The notes: a model not told the origin generated them from the letters alone. A stretch of 64,000 nucleotides of DNA from VBAS01 sp964444975 (GCA_964444975.1 CAYUJD010000004.1:31892-95891); one strand, 5' to 3'; shown: positions 43,596 through 52,778, counted from the first letter of the stretch. Numbers and translations are program-made.

Positions 43596-44207
43596 TTATT
43601 TTATTTCGAGCGACAGTAAAGAATCGTCTTCGATGAATGCTTCCAGCTCGTCACCCACTACCAGTTCTCCTACGCCGGCCGGCGTGCCGGTAAAAACAAG
43701 ATCGCCGATATTGACGGAAAAATAATTGGAAATATAAGCAACGATTTTGTCAAAGTCGTGAATCATCAGGCCCGAGTTGCCCTGCTGCACCAGTTCTTTA
43801 TTTTTATAAAGACAGAAATTGATGTCTTTTTTATTCTTTATGGAATTAAAAGTTATCCATTTACCGATAGCGGCCGAATTATCCCAGGCTTTGGCTTTTT
43901 CCCAGGGAAGCCCTTTTGACTTCAGCTCATTTTGAATATCTCTCGCAGTAAAATCGATACCCACCGTGACAGCGTCATAATATTTACCGGCAAATTTTTC
44001 CTGGATGTATTTTCCGTTTTTGCTGATGCGCAGCACCAGCTCGCATTCGTAATGCAGATCGTTGGTGAATTCAGGATAATAAAATGGTGTATGGGGCTGC
44101 AAGAGTGCACTCTTGGGCTTCATGAAAATCACTGGTTCGTCTGGTACTTCATTACCCAGTTCTTTGGCATGTGCTACATAGTTACGGCCGACACAGAATA
44201 TCTTCAT
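43596..44207 (-). CDS. Fumarylacetoacetate hydrolase family protein (acylpyruvase-like)
   Basis: The 203-residue protein is the short, single-domain form. MKIFCVGRNYVAHAKELGN is followed by PVIFMKPKSALL and the metal-binding YECELVLRISKNGK. GIDFTARDIQNELKSKGLPWEKAKAWDNSAAIGKW and the C-terminal GDLVFTGTPAGVG also match. Such enzymes cleave C-C bonds in acylpyruvates or oxaloacetate with a divalent metal. It is monocistronic, with its own terminator, and divergent from the HD operon. Confidence 0.95.
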   Translation of the reverse strand: MKIFCVGRNYVAHAKELGNEVPDEPVIFMKPKSALLQPHTPFYYPEFTNDLHYECELVLRISKNGKYIQEKFAGKYYDAVTVGIDFTARDIQNELKSKGLPWEKAKAWDNSAAIGKWITFNSIKNKKDINFCLYKNKELVQQGNSGLMIHDFDKIVAYISNYFSVNIGDLVFTGTPAGVGELVVGDELEAFIEDDSLLSLEIK

Positions 44208-44444
44208 AATTGGCTTGTTTTGAGAAATACATCGGATACAATACTGGTGGACTGTTCATCCCATATATTCAGGCCTCATAAAACAAAGGATTTTACCGGC
44301 GGAAGATGGCAGGGCTGCTAAAATAGGTAATCACCCCGAAATATCATAAGAAATTGCTGATTATTTGGGTGGCTGCGGCTGCAGTGCGAGTACCGTTCAG
44401 GTTTTAATTTCCAAAACATTAACTTAGATAATTACAAATTACCG

Positions 44445-45038
44445 GTGCCTGATTTATTTCATACCATCCGGCAGTTAATTATACCCAGGCTTGAAAAAAA
44501 CCTGGACCCCGGCCTGCTTTATCATAACGTGGGTCATACCCTTGATGTGCTCCGGCAGGCTGAACTTATTGCCCTGGAAGAAGGAATCAACCCGGATAAA
44601 GAATTGCTGCTGCTGAAAACGGCTGCGCTTTACCACGATAGCGGTTTTCTTTTTACTTACAGAAACCATGAAGAAAAAAGCTGCGAGATAGCACGCAGCG
44701 ACCTGCAGGATTTTTTTGAAGAACCCGATTTGAAAAAAATCTGCGGAATGATTATGGCCACCAAAATTCCTCAATCGCCGCACAACCTGCTGGAAGAAAT
44801 AATTTGTGACGCCGATCTCGATTACCTGGGCCGCGACGATTTTGAACCCGTCAGCATAAACCTGTACCATGAATTTATCACTTTCGGTATACTCAATGGC
44901 GATGAATCGTGGGATCATATCCAGATCAGGTTTTTCGAAGCGCATCACTATTTTACACGAACAATTACGGAAAAAAGAAACGGAAAGAAACGGGAGCACC
45001 TGCAACAATTAAAACGAAGGAGCGGCTGGAACCAATGA
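44445..45038 (+). CDS. HD-domain phosphohydrolase
   Basis: The 197-residue protein has the HD signature. His is in LLYHNVGHTLDVLRQAE (about residues 25-41), the HD pair is in AALYHDSGFLF (about 62-72), and the final Asp in EIICDADLDYLGRDDF. It is similar to predicted metal-dependent nucleotide phosphohydrolases. Translation starts with GTG at 44445. The stop codon overlaps the start of the next gene by four bases (ATGA), the first of two tight junctions in a three-gene operon with a nucleotide-translocase/HEAT protein and a cNMP-binding protein. Confidence 0.88.
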   Translation: MPDLFHTIRQLIIPRLEKNLDPGLLYHNVGHTLDVLRQAELIALEEGINPDKELLLLKTAALYHDSGFLFTYRNHEEKSCEIARSDLQDFFEEPDLKKICGMIMATKIPQSPHNLLEEIICDADLDYLGRDDFEPVSINLYHEFITFGILNGDESWDHIQIRFFEAHHYFTRTITEKRNGKKREHLQQLKRRSGWNQ

Positions 45039-47785
45039 ACGGAAAAAAATATTTACAACATCTGCTTAATGTCCGCCCTGCTGAATGGAAAGCGGTAACG
45101 CTCTTATTCTGGCTGCAGTTTTTCCAGGGCACGGGTATTGCATTTTTCTTTACGGCTTCCTTTACAGGTTTTCTGAAAAAATTTCCTGCCACGGAACTGG
45201 CCTGGGTAATGATTATTTCTTCGCCGCTCATGTTTGCCACCGGCTGGCTGGTCAACAGGTTTGAGCATAAAATAAGTTTGGGCCGGCTGGGCGGCGCCAC
45301 CATTGTGCTGATGGCCGCCAGTATCCTGCTGTTTCAGCTTTCCGGCATCTGGCTCAGCCAATCCTGGTTTTATTATGCCATGTTTGCCTGGTACTATGTA
45401 CTATATCTTGCCAGTAATCTATGTTTCTGGAGCATTGCCTCCACGCTGTATGATGTAAGGCAAAGCAAGCGGCTGTTTGCCGTAATCAGCGCCGGCGATA
45501 TACCGGCCAAGTTTATCGGCTACACCCTTGCTTACTTTTTTGTAAAAACCATCGGGCCGCTGAATATGCTGTGGCCGGCATTTTTTTTTATGCTTGGTTC
45601 GCTGCCTTTTCTTTACCAGATTTCAAAAGCCGGTATTCTGCACCATCACCACCGCCATCACAAAGAAAACGCAGTGGAGTATTTTTCGGGCAGGGGATTC
45701 AGGGCATTCATCAAACGCTATACGCTGAATACCCTCATTCGCCGCACAGCCATTCTTACTTTTCTTATCTCCTGCTGCCTGGCTATCATCAATTATGCAT
45801 TTTATACGGAAGTAAAAGAAGGCAGTCATGATGATAAATCGCTTTCCAATTTCATCATACTGTTTATGGCCTGCTCGCAGCTGGTGGCCCTGCTCCTGAA
45901 GCTGCTGTTTACAGGACGCATCGTATCGTCAATGGGTATCAGGAACTCACTGCTGATAACGCCGCTGGTGCTGCTTACGCTGCTGCTCACCATTATTTTT
46001 GGTGAGTATATTGCTGGTGAAAATAAAATAATAATTTATGCTTTCGGTGCGGCAGCAATATTGGTTGAGGTGCTGCGTACCGCAATTAACAACCCGGTTT
46101 TTCTGACCATTATGCAGCCATTAAGCCTGGGGGAAAGATCCAAAGCCCATTCGATAGTAAAGGGAATTATGGATCCTTTTGCTTTCCTGTTTTCCGGCTT
46201 GCTGCTTGCCGGTTTTGCCTACTTTCAAAACGGGCAGGGCCTTGTAACGCTTTGCTATGTACTGCTGTTGTTTTCTGTTTGCTGGATTATCGGTATTGTG
46301 CTGGTCAACAAATCGTACAGGTACATGTTGCTGAAAGCTATCAGCAGCCGCTATTTCAGCCAGGAAGATTTCAGGCTTTCGGATGAAGAAATAAGAAAAC
46401 AAATTGAGAAAAAAATTGAAACGGGCAATGAGCTGGAAGTAATCAATATTCTCCAGATGCTGAACACGCAGCTGAGTGATGAAAGCAAAGAACTGATATT
46501 CCGGCTGCTCGATCACCCGTCGGATAATGTAAAAACCGAAACCATTTTGCTGATTAAAACCCGGAAACTGAAAGGCGCCGAGGAAAAACTCTATCACCTG
46601 GCCAGCCACAGCAACAATAAGACGGTACAGTTTCACGCAGTGGAGGCCCTGTGCAGGGAAGAGCATAAACATCAGTACCAGAAACATTTTTCGCATCATC
46701 ACGATAAGGATGTACGAACGGCTGCGTTGTCAGGTATGCTGATGTGCCCGGAGGAAAAAATAAAAACGCAGGCAGAAAAAATAATTACCGGCCTGGTGCA
46801 TTCTGATGACAAACATGACAAACGCCTGGCGCTGCATGTGCTTGCAGCTGTAAAAGACCACTATTGTCATCCTGACCATGCGCAGTTTTTCAACGAGAGT
46901 GATGAAATAAGAAAAGCAGCTTTGAAAGCCATTGGCAAAGCATCTCCTGTCGGGCTGCTCCGGGTAGTGATGTTGCATTTAAAAGAACATCCTGCCCTGG
47001 TGATGGATGGCTTGCATGCAGCCGGCGATAACGCCATACCCCTGGTTGAATCTTTTATTGAACAAAATAGGAATACTGTTTACCTGAAAGAAAAACTGAT
47101 AAACCTGCTGGGCAAAATGAGTGGCGCCAATGCACAGGAAGTATTATTGCGCCTGCTGGAGCGTCATCCAACCGAGGCCGCACCGGTTGCAAAGGCGCTG
47201 TATAGGAGCCGCTATGTGTGTTCACCTGTCATTCAGATAAAAATGGAAGCCTTTGCTTCGGAATATCTTATTTATGGTATTGAACTTTTGTACATGCAGA
47301 AACTGATTGGACCCCGCCCGGATGAATACCTGATACTTTTCAATTCGCTGAATATTGAGCTGCTCGAAATTCGCAATGTGCTGCTGTGTCTTTTTGGCTG
47401 CATGTATGGGCACGACAGGACCTTCCGCATCCGCCAGGAACTGGATATGAAGAAAAAAGAAAGAATAGCCAATGCCATGGAGGTGATTGAAATGACGGTG
47501 AAAAAAGAGCTGGCCATTCCTTTTAATACGCTATACGAGCCCGGCGATATTGAACAGCGTTTTGCCACGCTGAAAAACCTGCTGCCTCCTTCAGCCGTTC
47601 ATCATGTTGATGAAATTCTTTCACACATTCTGCAGGAAAAACCGATACCTTATATGGCATGGACAAAGGCCTGTTCGCTTTACATTTCCAAAAAAACCGG
47701 CAAACACCTGCTGCCGGAACTTGTAAAAAAGTTTATACATTCAGAAAATGAGCTGCTGAAAGAAACAGCCATTTATACCACCTGA
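45035..47785 (+). CDS. NPT/ATP-ADP translocase-like membrane protein with C-terminal HEAT repeats
   Basis: The 916-residue protein has about twelve membrane segments in residues 20-440. Features such as VRPAEWKAVTLLFWLQFFQGTG, SNLCFWSIASTLYDVRQSKRLFAVISAGDIPAKFIGY and SLGERSKAHSIVKGIMDPFAFLFSG resemble the nucleotide-transporter (Npt/TLC) fold. From about 450 onward is an alpha-helical repeat region of HEAT type (ESKELIFRLLDHPSDNVKTETILLI and DKDVRTAALSGML). Start chosen at MNGKKYLQHLL because it overlaps the HD gene's stop; the upstream extension is that gene read in another frame. Predicted to sense or move a nucleotide; the cargo is not known. Confidence 0.8.
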   Translation: MNGKKYLQHLLNVRPAEWKAVTLLFWLQFFQGTGIAFFFTASFTGFLKKFPATELAWVMIISSPLMFATGWLVNRFEHKISLGRLGGATIVLMAASILLFQLSGIWLSQSWFYYAMFAWYYVLYLASNLCFWSIASTLYDVRQSKRLFAVISAGDIPAKFIGYTLAYFFVKTIGPLNMLWPAFFFMLGSLPFLYQISKAGILHHHHRHHKENAVEYFSGRGFRAFIKRYTLNTLIRRTAILTFLISCCLAIINYAFYTEVKEGSHDDKSLSNFIILFMACSQLVALLLKLLFTGRIVSSMGIRNSLLITPLVLLTLLLTIIFGEYIAGENKIIIYAFGAAAILVEVLRTAINNPVFLTIMQPLSLGERSKAHSIVKGIMDPFAFLFSGLLLAGFAYFQNGQGLVTLCYVLLLFSVCWIIGIVLVNKSYRYMLLKAISSRYFSQEDFRLSDEEIRKQIEKKIETGNELEVINILQMLNTQLSDESKELIFRLLDHPSDNVKTETILLIKTRKLKGAEEKLYHLASHSNNKTVQFHAVEALCREEHKHQYQKHFSHHHDKDVRTAALSGMLMCPEEKIKTQAEKIITGLVHSDDKHDKRLALHVLAAVKDHYCHPDHAQFFNESDEIRKAALKAIGKASPVGLLRVVMLHLKEHPALVMDGLHAAGDNAIPLVESFIEQNRNTVYLKEKLINLLGKMSGANAQEVLLRLLERHPTEAAPVAKALYRSRYVCSPVIQIKMEAFASEYLIYGIELLYMQKLIGPRPDEYLILFNSLNIELLEIRNVLLCLFGCMYGHDRTFRIRQELDMKKKERIANAMEVIEMTVKKELAIPFNTLYEPGDIEQRFATLKNLLPPSAVHHVDEILSHILQEKPIPYMAWTKACSLYISKKTGKHLLPELVKKFIHSENELLKETAIYTT

Positions 47786-47803
47786 AATTTTTATCTTTAA
47801 GTG

Positions 47804-48259
47804 ATGGAACTTAAAAATTCAAACCGCCTGCTGCTGATTGAAAAAGTACTGGTGCTGAAATCGCTCAATATTTTCAAAGACACCCCGGAAAACATACTGG
47901 CCGACCTGGCCCCGCTGATGCAGGAAAAAGAATATGAGCAGGGCACCGTTATTTTCAATGAAGGTGAAACCGGCGATTGCATGTACATCATTCACCAGGG
48001 CAGCATCCGCATACATAAAGGCAAGACCACGCTGGCAGTTTTAAAAGAGACAGAAGTATTTGGCGAGCTTTCACTGCTCGACACAGATACCCGCTCGGCC
48101 ACGGCTACTGCTGAAACAGACTGCGTGCTTTTTAAAATTGACCAGGAACCTTTTTATGAACTGCTCGACGAAAGACCCGAAATAGCAAAGGGATTTATCA
48201 AAATCCTCTGCCAGCGTCTGCGCATCATGAACGAAAAAACTAAAAGCTACGAAGCATAA
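47804..48259 (+). CDS. Cyclic-nucleotide-binding-domain protein (CAP_ED, no DNA-binding domain)
   Basis: The 151-residue protein is one CRP-type cNMP domain: LNIFKDTPENILADLAPLMQE, then EQGTVIFNEGETGDCMYIIHQGSIRIHKG and the phosphate-binding cassette FGELSLLDTDTRSATATAETDC. An alpha-helical end follows, with no winged helix. It therefore acts as a sensor module on a partner rather than as a transcription factor. It lies 18 bases after the translocase-HEAT gene and is probably its regulatory subunit. The GTG at 47801 is ignored in favour of the ATG three bases later. Confidence 0.9.
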   Translation: MELKNSNRLLLIEKVLVLKSLNIFKDTPENILADLAPLMQEKEYEQGTVIFNEGETGDCMYIIHQGSIRIHKGKTTLAVLKETEVFGELSLLDTDTRSATATAETDCVLFKIDQEPFYELLDERPEIAKGFIKILCQRLRIMNEKTKSYEA

Positions 48260-48402
48260 CGGGAGGGTAATAGGAAATATTAAATGTGATTGCAATCGTG
48301 CAATGTCAGTAATACAAAATACAAGGTCACTCTTTTCTCTTTTCAAGTTTCGCTTTTCACTACTACCTGTCACAAAAAATACCCGGCGTAGCTGCAATAG
48401 CC

Positions 48403-48981
48403 TCAGCCCGGTAAATATTCTGCATTATTCACATCATTCATAGTAAGGCTGATGCCGCGGGTAGCAAAACTTTCAATTACCCCCACTGCCTTTTCTATTT
48501 TCCGACTCACCAGTGGTTCTTCCTCTTTATTCCATTTGCTTAAAACAAATTCGGCCTGCATACCCCTGGGATAATTATTACCGATGCCGAAGCGCAGCCG
48601 GGGATAATCTCTTGTTCCAAGTATAGCCTCTATGCTTCTTAACCCGTTGTGTCCTCCATCGCTGCCGCCGGGGCGCAGCCGCATTTTGGTCAGGGGCAGC
48701 GCCACATCATCCGCTACTACCAGCATATTTCCGGGAGCAATTTTTTCTTTTTCCATCCAGTACTTTACGGCATTTCCGCTCAGGTTCATGTAGGTAGTGG
48801 GGCAAATGCAGATAAATATTTTTCCCTTCCACTTTATTTCGGCCACATAGGCCAGCCGGCCTGTGCGAAAATGACCTTCGTGTTTTTTTACAAAAGCATG
48901 CAACACATCAAACCCGATATTGTGGCGTGTGTGAGCATATTCATTGCCCGCATTTCCCAAACCGACAAGCAGAAACTTCAT
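48403..48981 (-). CDS. pth: Peptidyl-tRNA hydrolase
   Basis: Recycles peptidyl-tRNAs released from stalled ribosomes. The 192-residue protein begins MKFLLVGLGNAGNEYAHTRHNIGFDV, which contains the catalytic His and the family GLGNxGxxY motif. It continues with PTTYMNLSG, the LVVADDVALPLTKMRLRPGGSDGGHNGLRSIEAILG signature and the GIGNNYPRG loop. It follows rplY and prs on the same strand, a grouping common in Bacteroidota genomes. Confidence 0.97.
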   Translation of the reverse strand: MKFLLVGLGNAGNEYAHTRHNIGFDVLHAFVKKHEGHFRTGRLAYVAEIKWKGKIFICICPTTYMNLSGNAVKYWMEKEKIAPGNMLVVADDVALPLTKMRLRPGGSDGGHNGLRSIEAILGTRDYPRLRFGIGNNYPRGMQAEFVLSKWNKEEEPLVSRKIEKAVGVIESFATRGISLTMNDVNNAEYLPG

Positions 48982-49051
48982 GGTGATGGATTGCTTTTTA
49001 TTAATAACGGTTTAAAGATAACAACTTCAGATTTTGAAAGCAGGGTGGCTG

Positions 49052-49085
49052 CAACAAAAAACCCACATCTTTCGAAGTGGGTTTT
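49052..49085 (-). terminator. Rho-independent terminator of rplY
   Basis: On the minus strand AAAACCCAC and GTGGGTTTT form a 9-bp stem with a 10-base loop, followed by a T run. Confidence 0.88.
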
Positions 49086-49103
49086 CTGTATAAGCTCTGA
49101 AAT

Positions 49104-49784
49104 TTATTTTTTTGTTTCTTTTCCTTTTTCCTCTTTGGCAGCAGCAGCGCCGGTTGCAGGTGGGGTTCCCACTGCTGCAGGTGCAGCGCCGGCCACAGGA
49201 GCAGCACCGGCTACGGGTGCAGCAGCTTCTTCCTGTTTCAACTGGCGGGTGAGAACTACGGAAGCAATAGGAATCCTGGGTGAATTCAAAATTTCGTAAT
49301 GTTCTTCCTTCACATCTTCTACCCTAATGTTGCCGTTCAGCTCCAGGTTACTGATATCAATATCAATATGCTCTTTCAGGTATTGGGGATAGGTTTTCAC
49401 CTTCAGCGATTTCATTTTAATCACCAGGTGACCGCCTTCCTTTACGCCTTTAGCAGCGCCGTTAAACTTCAGGGGTATATCGGCTATCACTTTTTTACCT
49501 TCCACCAGTTCCAGCATGTCCACATGAATTAACCTGTCTGTTACCTTATCAAACTGCAGGTCTTTGAGAATACAACGGTAGCTGTTACCGTTCAGTTTAA
49601 TTTCAGCCTGCTGAAAGTCCGGGGTATATACCAGTGGCTTGAATGCAAATACCGGAGCAGCAAAGCTAATCTCCTTTTCACCGCCGTAAATTACACCGGG
49701 CACCAGGTCTTGAGAGCGAAGTTGCCGGGTGGCTTTTTTCCCGGTTTCGGTCCTCAGTTGTCCTTCGATTGTAATTGTTTTCAT
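49104..49784 (-). CDS. rplY: 50S ribosomal protein L25/general stress protein Ctc
   Basis: The 226-residue protein is the long CTC form. An L25 domain (EGQLRTETGKKATRQLRSQDLVPGVIYG, then SYRCILKDLQFDKVTDRLIHVDMLEL) is followed by the beta-rich C-terminal domain (IPLKFNGAAKGVKEGG). The tail of about 45 residues is built from APVAGA-, APAAVGTPPATGAAAA-like repeats and ends in a Lys/Glu cluster, a low-complexity extension. It binds 5S rRNA and may act under stress. It ends at its own terminator before pth and follows prs. Confidence 0.95.
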   Translation of the reverse strand: MKTITIEGQLRTETGKKATRQLRSQDLVPGVIYGGEKEISFAAPVFAFKPLVYTPDFQQAEIKLNGNSYRCILKDLQFDKVTDRLIHVDMLELVEGKKVIADIPLKFNGAAKGVKEGGHLVIKMKSLKVKTYPQYLKEHIDIDISNLELNGNIRVEDVKEEHYEILNSPRIPIASVVLTRQLKQEEAAAPVAGAAPVAGAAPAAVGTPPATGAAAAKEEKGKETKK

Positions 49785-49894
49785 TTTTTTATAACGAGTA
49801 TTTAGTTACGATGATTTTGATACTCTAAATGCCCTTCTCTTGTCCCCTGTACCATCCCCTTTCAAGATGCTCCATTCAGCATTGACCACTCACC

Positions 49895-50842
49895 TTACTG
49901 CTCCTTACGCTGCGAATGCACAAACAGGCTGGTGATGCTTTTATTTTCAAATGCATTGCGGATTGCTACTGCAAACAGATCGGCTACTGAAATTACCTTT
50001 AATTTTGAGGTGACCTGCTTCAGCGGGATGGTATCACACACTACTACCTCCTCCAGCACACTGTTTTCAATGTTTTCATAAGCATTGCCGCTAAGTACCG
50101 GATGGGTTATTAAAGCCCTTACGCTTCGGGCCCCTTTATCCAATAAAAGAGCTGCGCTTTTTGCCAGTGTACCACCGGTATCACAGATATCGTCAATCAC
50201 TACCACATCCCTGCCTTCCACATCGCCTATCACTACCATGCTTGCAATTTCATTTGCCCGCTTTCTGTGTTTATCACAAATCACCATTTCAGCTTCAAAG
50301 TAGCTGGCAATTTCCCTTATGCGGTTGGCGCTTCCTACATCAGGGGCCGCAAAGGTAAGGTTTTCAAGTCTCAGATTTTCAATGTAAGGGATAAAAACCG
50401 CATGGCTGTCGAGGTGGTCAACCGGTATATCAAAATAGCCCTGTATCTGCGGGGCATGAAGGTCCATGGTAATGAGGCGGTTGGCACCGGCTGCCACAAG
50501 CATGTTGGCTACCAGCTTGCTGCCAATTGCTACACGGGGTTTGTCTTTACGGTCTTGTCGGGCATAGCCGTAGTAGGGAATTACGGCAATAATTTTATAT
50601 GCTGAGGCCCGCTTTGCCGCATCAATCATCAGCAGCAGCTCCATCAGGTTGTCCGAAGGAGCATGGGTGCTCTGCACCAGGAATACAAAATCACCCCGGA
50701 TGCTTTCCATGAAAGTGGGGAGAATCTCCCCATCGCTAAACCTTTGAATATTGATTTTTCCAAGCTTGCAGCCGTAACTTCTGCAGATTTGTTCGGCCAG
50801 GTATTGTGAACCGGTGCCGGCAAAGATTTTTGCAGTTGACAT
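49895..50842 (-). CDS. prs: Ribose-phosphate diphosphokinase (PRPP synthetase)
   Basis: This enzyme makes PRPP from ribose-5-phosphate and ATP. The 315-residue protein shows YGCKLGKINIQRFSDGEILPTF, the flexible ATP loop VIPYYGYARQDRKDKPR and the catalytic Mg/ATP region LITMDLHAPQIQGYFDIPVDHL. The PRPP-binding signature VVVIDDICDTGGTLAKSA is also present. Length and motifs are those of class I bacterial enzymes. It heads the prs-rplY-pth cluster, linking nucleotide supply and translation genes. Confidence 0.98.
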   Translation of the reverse strand: MSTAKIFAGTGSQYLAEQICRSYGCKLGKINIQRFSDGEILPTFMESIRGDFVFLVQSTHAPSDNLMELLLMIDAAKRASAYKIIAVIPYYGYARQDRKDKPRVAIGSKLVANMLVAAGANRLITMDLHAPQIQGYFDIPVDHLDSHAVFIPYIENLRLENLTFAAPDVGSANRIREIASYFEAEMVICDKHRKRANEIASMVVIGDVEGRDVVVIDDICDTGGTLAKSAALLLDKGARSVRALITHPVLSGNAYENIENSVLEEVVVCDTIPLKQVTSKLKVISVADLFAVAIRNAFENKSITSLFVHSQRKEQ

Positions 50843-50948
50843 GGTTTATTAAATAACTCCAGTAAGGTTGAATCTGGAGCGGCGAAGATAATACATCACC
50901 TGCAATTGGGCCGGCGCAAATAATTTAGATGGAATTTACAAGCCAGTT

Positions 50949-51158
50949 TTATCTGACTACCACCATAGCGGTTGCTTTTGCAGATATCTCAACAGGTTGT
51001 CGGGTTTCTGATGAAGCCTGCCGGGATGAAGTAGTATTGCAACTATAAAAAAGCGAGGAGCAGATAAATACTGAGAAAAACAGGGCAACTATATAAACGC
51101 CGGCAAAAAATAAAACAGGGTGCAGGGCGCCAATGGGGGATACGGATTTTCTTTTCAT
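50949..51158 (-). CDS. Small predicted membrane protein (69 residues)
   Basis: MKRKSVSPIGALHPVLFFAGVYIV leads into one long hydrophobic segment (about residues 14-40). A Ser/Thr/Gln-rich tail follows an FYSC motif. No family is recognised. It lies 106 bases upstream of prs on the same strand and divergent from radC. A plausible single-pass protein, but it could be chance. Confidence 0.45.
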   Translation of the reverse strand: MKRKSVSPIGALHPVLFFAGVYIVALFFSVFICSSLFYSCNTTSSRQASSETRQPVEISAKATAMVVVR

Positions 51159-51263
51159 ACTTCCTGGTTTGGTTTTACAAGGATTGGGTTTTTTATAAAT
51201 ACCTTTCAGCTATACCCTGAAAGTTGTATTTGTTATGCCTAAATTATTTGTTAATCTTGGGGC

Positions 51264-51956
51264 ATGCAAGAGCAGAAGTACTCAATAAAACAATGGGCAA
51301 AAGACGACCGGCCAAGAGAAAAACTACTAATGAAGGGCGCACAAAACCTCAGCGACAGCGAACTGCTCGCCATCCTGGTTCAAAACGGCACCAGGCAAAA
51401 AACAGCAGTAGACCTGGCAAAGGAAATTCTTAAACTTGGCAAAGACAGCCTCGCCGAACTGGGCAAACTATCAGTAAAAGAACTGATGAAAGTAAAAGGA
51501 ATTGGTGAAGCCAAGGCCATTACTATTTCGGCAGCGCTTGAACTTGGAAGAAGAAGGCAAAGCACGGCACCGTTGCAAAAAGCTGTGGTAAGCGCCAGCA
51601 AGGAGATTGCTGATTATTTACAGGCTAAATTCCGCGACTTGCGCCACGAAGTGTTTGCCGTAATGTACCTGAACAGGGCCAATAAAGTAAACCACTTTGA
51701 AATCGTAAGCGAAGGGGGCATCACCGGCACCGTGGCCGACCCGAGAGTAATTCTGAAAAAAGCACTGGAAGAAGATGCCGTTAACATCATCCTCTGTCAC
51801 AATCATCCCAGTGGCAGCCTGAAACCCAGCAGGCAGGATGAAGAGCTCACCCGGAAAATAACAGAAGCCGCCCGGTATTTCGATATCCGGGTAGTTGACC
51901 ATCTCATTGTCAGCGATGCAGGATATTACAGCTTTGCGGATGAAGGGTTGTTATGA
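51264..51956 (+). CDS. radC: RadC family JAB-domain protein
   Basis: The 230-residue protein has the N-terminal helix-hairpin-helix (LMKVKGIGEAKAITISAALELGRR, about residues 74-97). The JAB/MPN-like C-terminal domain has HEVFAVMYLNRANKVNH and the metal motif NIILCHNHPSGSLKPSRQDEELT, which contains the H-x-H..D metal-binding set. Despite its name, the family's role in DNA repair is doubtful and its biochemical function is unsettled. The annotated ATG gives MQEQKYSIKQWAKDDRPREKL, the normal N-terminus of the family. Confidence 0.95.
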   Translation: MQEQKYSIKQWAKDDRPREKLLMKGAQNLSDSELLAILVQNGTRQKTAVDLAKEILKLGKDSLAELGKLSVKELMKVKGIGEAKAITISAALELGRRRQSTAPLQKAVVSASKEIADYLQAKFRDLRHEVFAVMYLNRANKVNHFEIVSEGGITGTVADPRVILKKALEEDAVNIILCHNHPSGSLKPSRQDEELTRKITEAARYFDIRVVDHLIVSDAGYYSFADEGLL

Positions 51957-52011
51957 GTCAATAGTAATTGTATTTTAAAATAAAGCTTTTGTTTATGGGT
52001 GATTATCGAAC
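51957..52011. repeat. 55-base sequence duplicated across the assembly gap, left copy
   Basis: Identical to 52112-52166. It begins right after the radC stop codon and ends in the first codons of the four-helix-bundle pseudogene. Its length fits an assembler k-mer of 55. Confidence 0.9.
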
Positions 52012-52111
52012 NNNNNNNNNNNNNNNNNNNNNNNNNNNNNNNNNNNNNNNNNNNNNNNNNNNNNNNNNNNNNNNNNNNNNNNNNNNNNNNNNNNNNNNNN
52101 NNNNNNNNNNN
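52012..52111. other. Assembly gap: 100 N of unknown true length
   Basis: Exactly 100 N, the usual placeholder. Because the same 55 bases lie on both sides, the two contigs may simply overlap with nothing missing. Alternatively a repeated unit may be hidden here. Confidence 0.97.
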
Positions 52112-52166
52112 GTCAATAGTAATTGTATTTTAAAATAAAGCTTTTGTTTATGGGTGATTATCGAAC
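52112..52166. repeat. 55-base sequence duplicated across the assembly gap, right copy
   Basis: Identical to 51957-52011. If the copies are one sequence in reality, the window is about 155 bases longer than the genome here. Confidence 0.9.
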
Positions 52167-52424
52167 TTTATTTGCATATCAGAAAGCATTTACTTTTTCA
52201 ATGAAATTATTCAACAGATTAAAGAAAGAAGACGTTACAAAAATTTTTATACTTCCAAACTCAATGATGCTGAATCTGAAAATGCAGAAACGCAGGTTTG
52301 GCTTGACTTCGCAAGTGCCTGTCAATATATTACTCAAATAGAATATGAAGAATTTAAATATGAAAATGATGAAGTGGCAAAATTGGTATTGTACATGATA
52401 AATAATCCTGAAAAATTCAGGTAG
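52150..52424 (+). pseudogene. Four-helix-bundle protein gene, internally deleted and frameshifted
   Basis: The start reads MGDYRTLFAYQKAFTFSMKLF, a typical four-helix-bundle N-terminus. In another frame, the sequence RRRYKNFYTSKLNDAESENA followed by ETQVWLDFASACQYI and ending NNPEKFR is an equally typical C-terminal half, closing with TAG at 52424. The central QIRRA helix, about 35 codons, is missing, and the junction is out of frame near 52230. The remnant lies directly at the assembly gap, so part of the damage could be assembly-related. Compare the intact relative at 20919-21269. Confidence 0.7.
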
Positions 52425-52466
52425 CGCATACGATTGACTATTGATTATCTGCTACTGACTAATTAC

Positions 52467-52778
52467 TCACGCCTGTGCTGCCGGACCACCAAAATTTATT
52501 GGGAACTGTATTTCTTCAATGTCTTTAATTGTTCCATTGGCTGCTTCGTACCGGGAAATATTTTCAGTCAGTGCTTTCATAAACCGCTTGGCATGCTGCG
52601 GGGTAAAGATGATTCTTGACTTTACCTTGCTCTTGGGGGTGCCGGGCATCACGTTTACAAAATCAATCACAAACTCGGCATGTGAATGCGTGATGATGGC
52701 GAGGTTGGCATAGCTGCCTTCGGCCACTTCTTCGGAAATCTCGATATTAATCTGGTTGGGTTGTTGTTGCTGTTCCAT
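52467..52778 (-). CDS. DUF3467 domain protein
   Basis: The 103-residue protein is almost entirely the DUF3467 domain. INIEISEEVAEGSYANLAIITHSHAEFVIDF is followed by KSRIIFTPQHAKRFMKALTENISRYE, and a short Gly/Pro/Ala tail. A Gln-rich start (MEQQQQPNQ) precedes it. The domain is widespread in Bacteroidota and of unknown function. The gene stands alone and is followed, on the same strand, by nothing until the pseudogene region. Confidence 0.92.
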   Translation of the reverse strand: MEQQQQPNQINIEISEEVAEGSYANLAIITHSHAEFVIDFVNVMPGTPKSKVKSRIIFTPQHAKRFMKALTENISRYEAANGTIKDIEEIQFPINFGGPAAQA

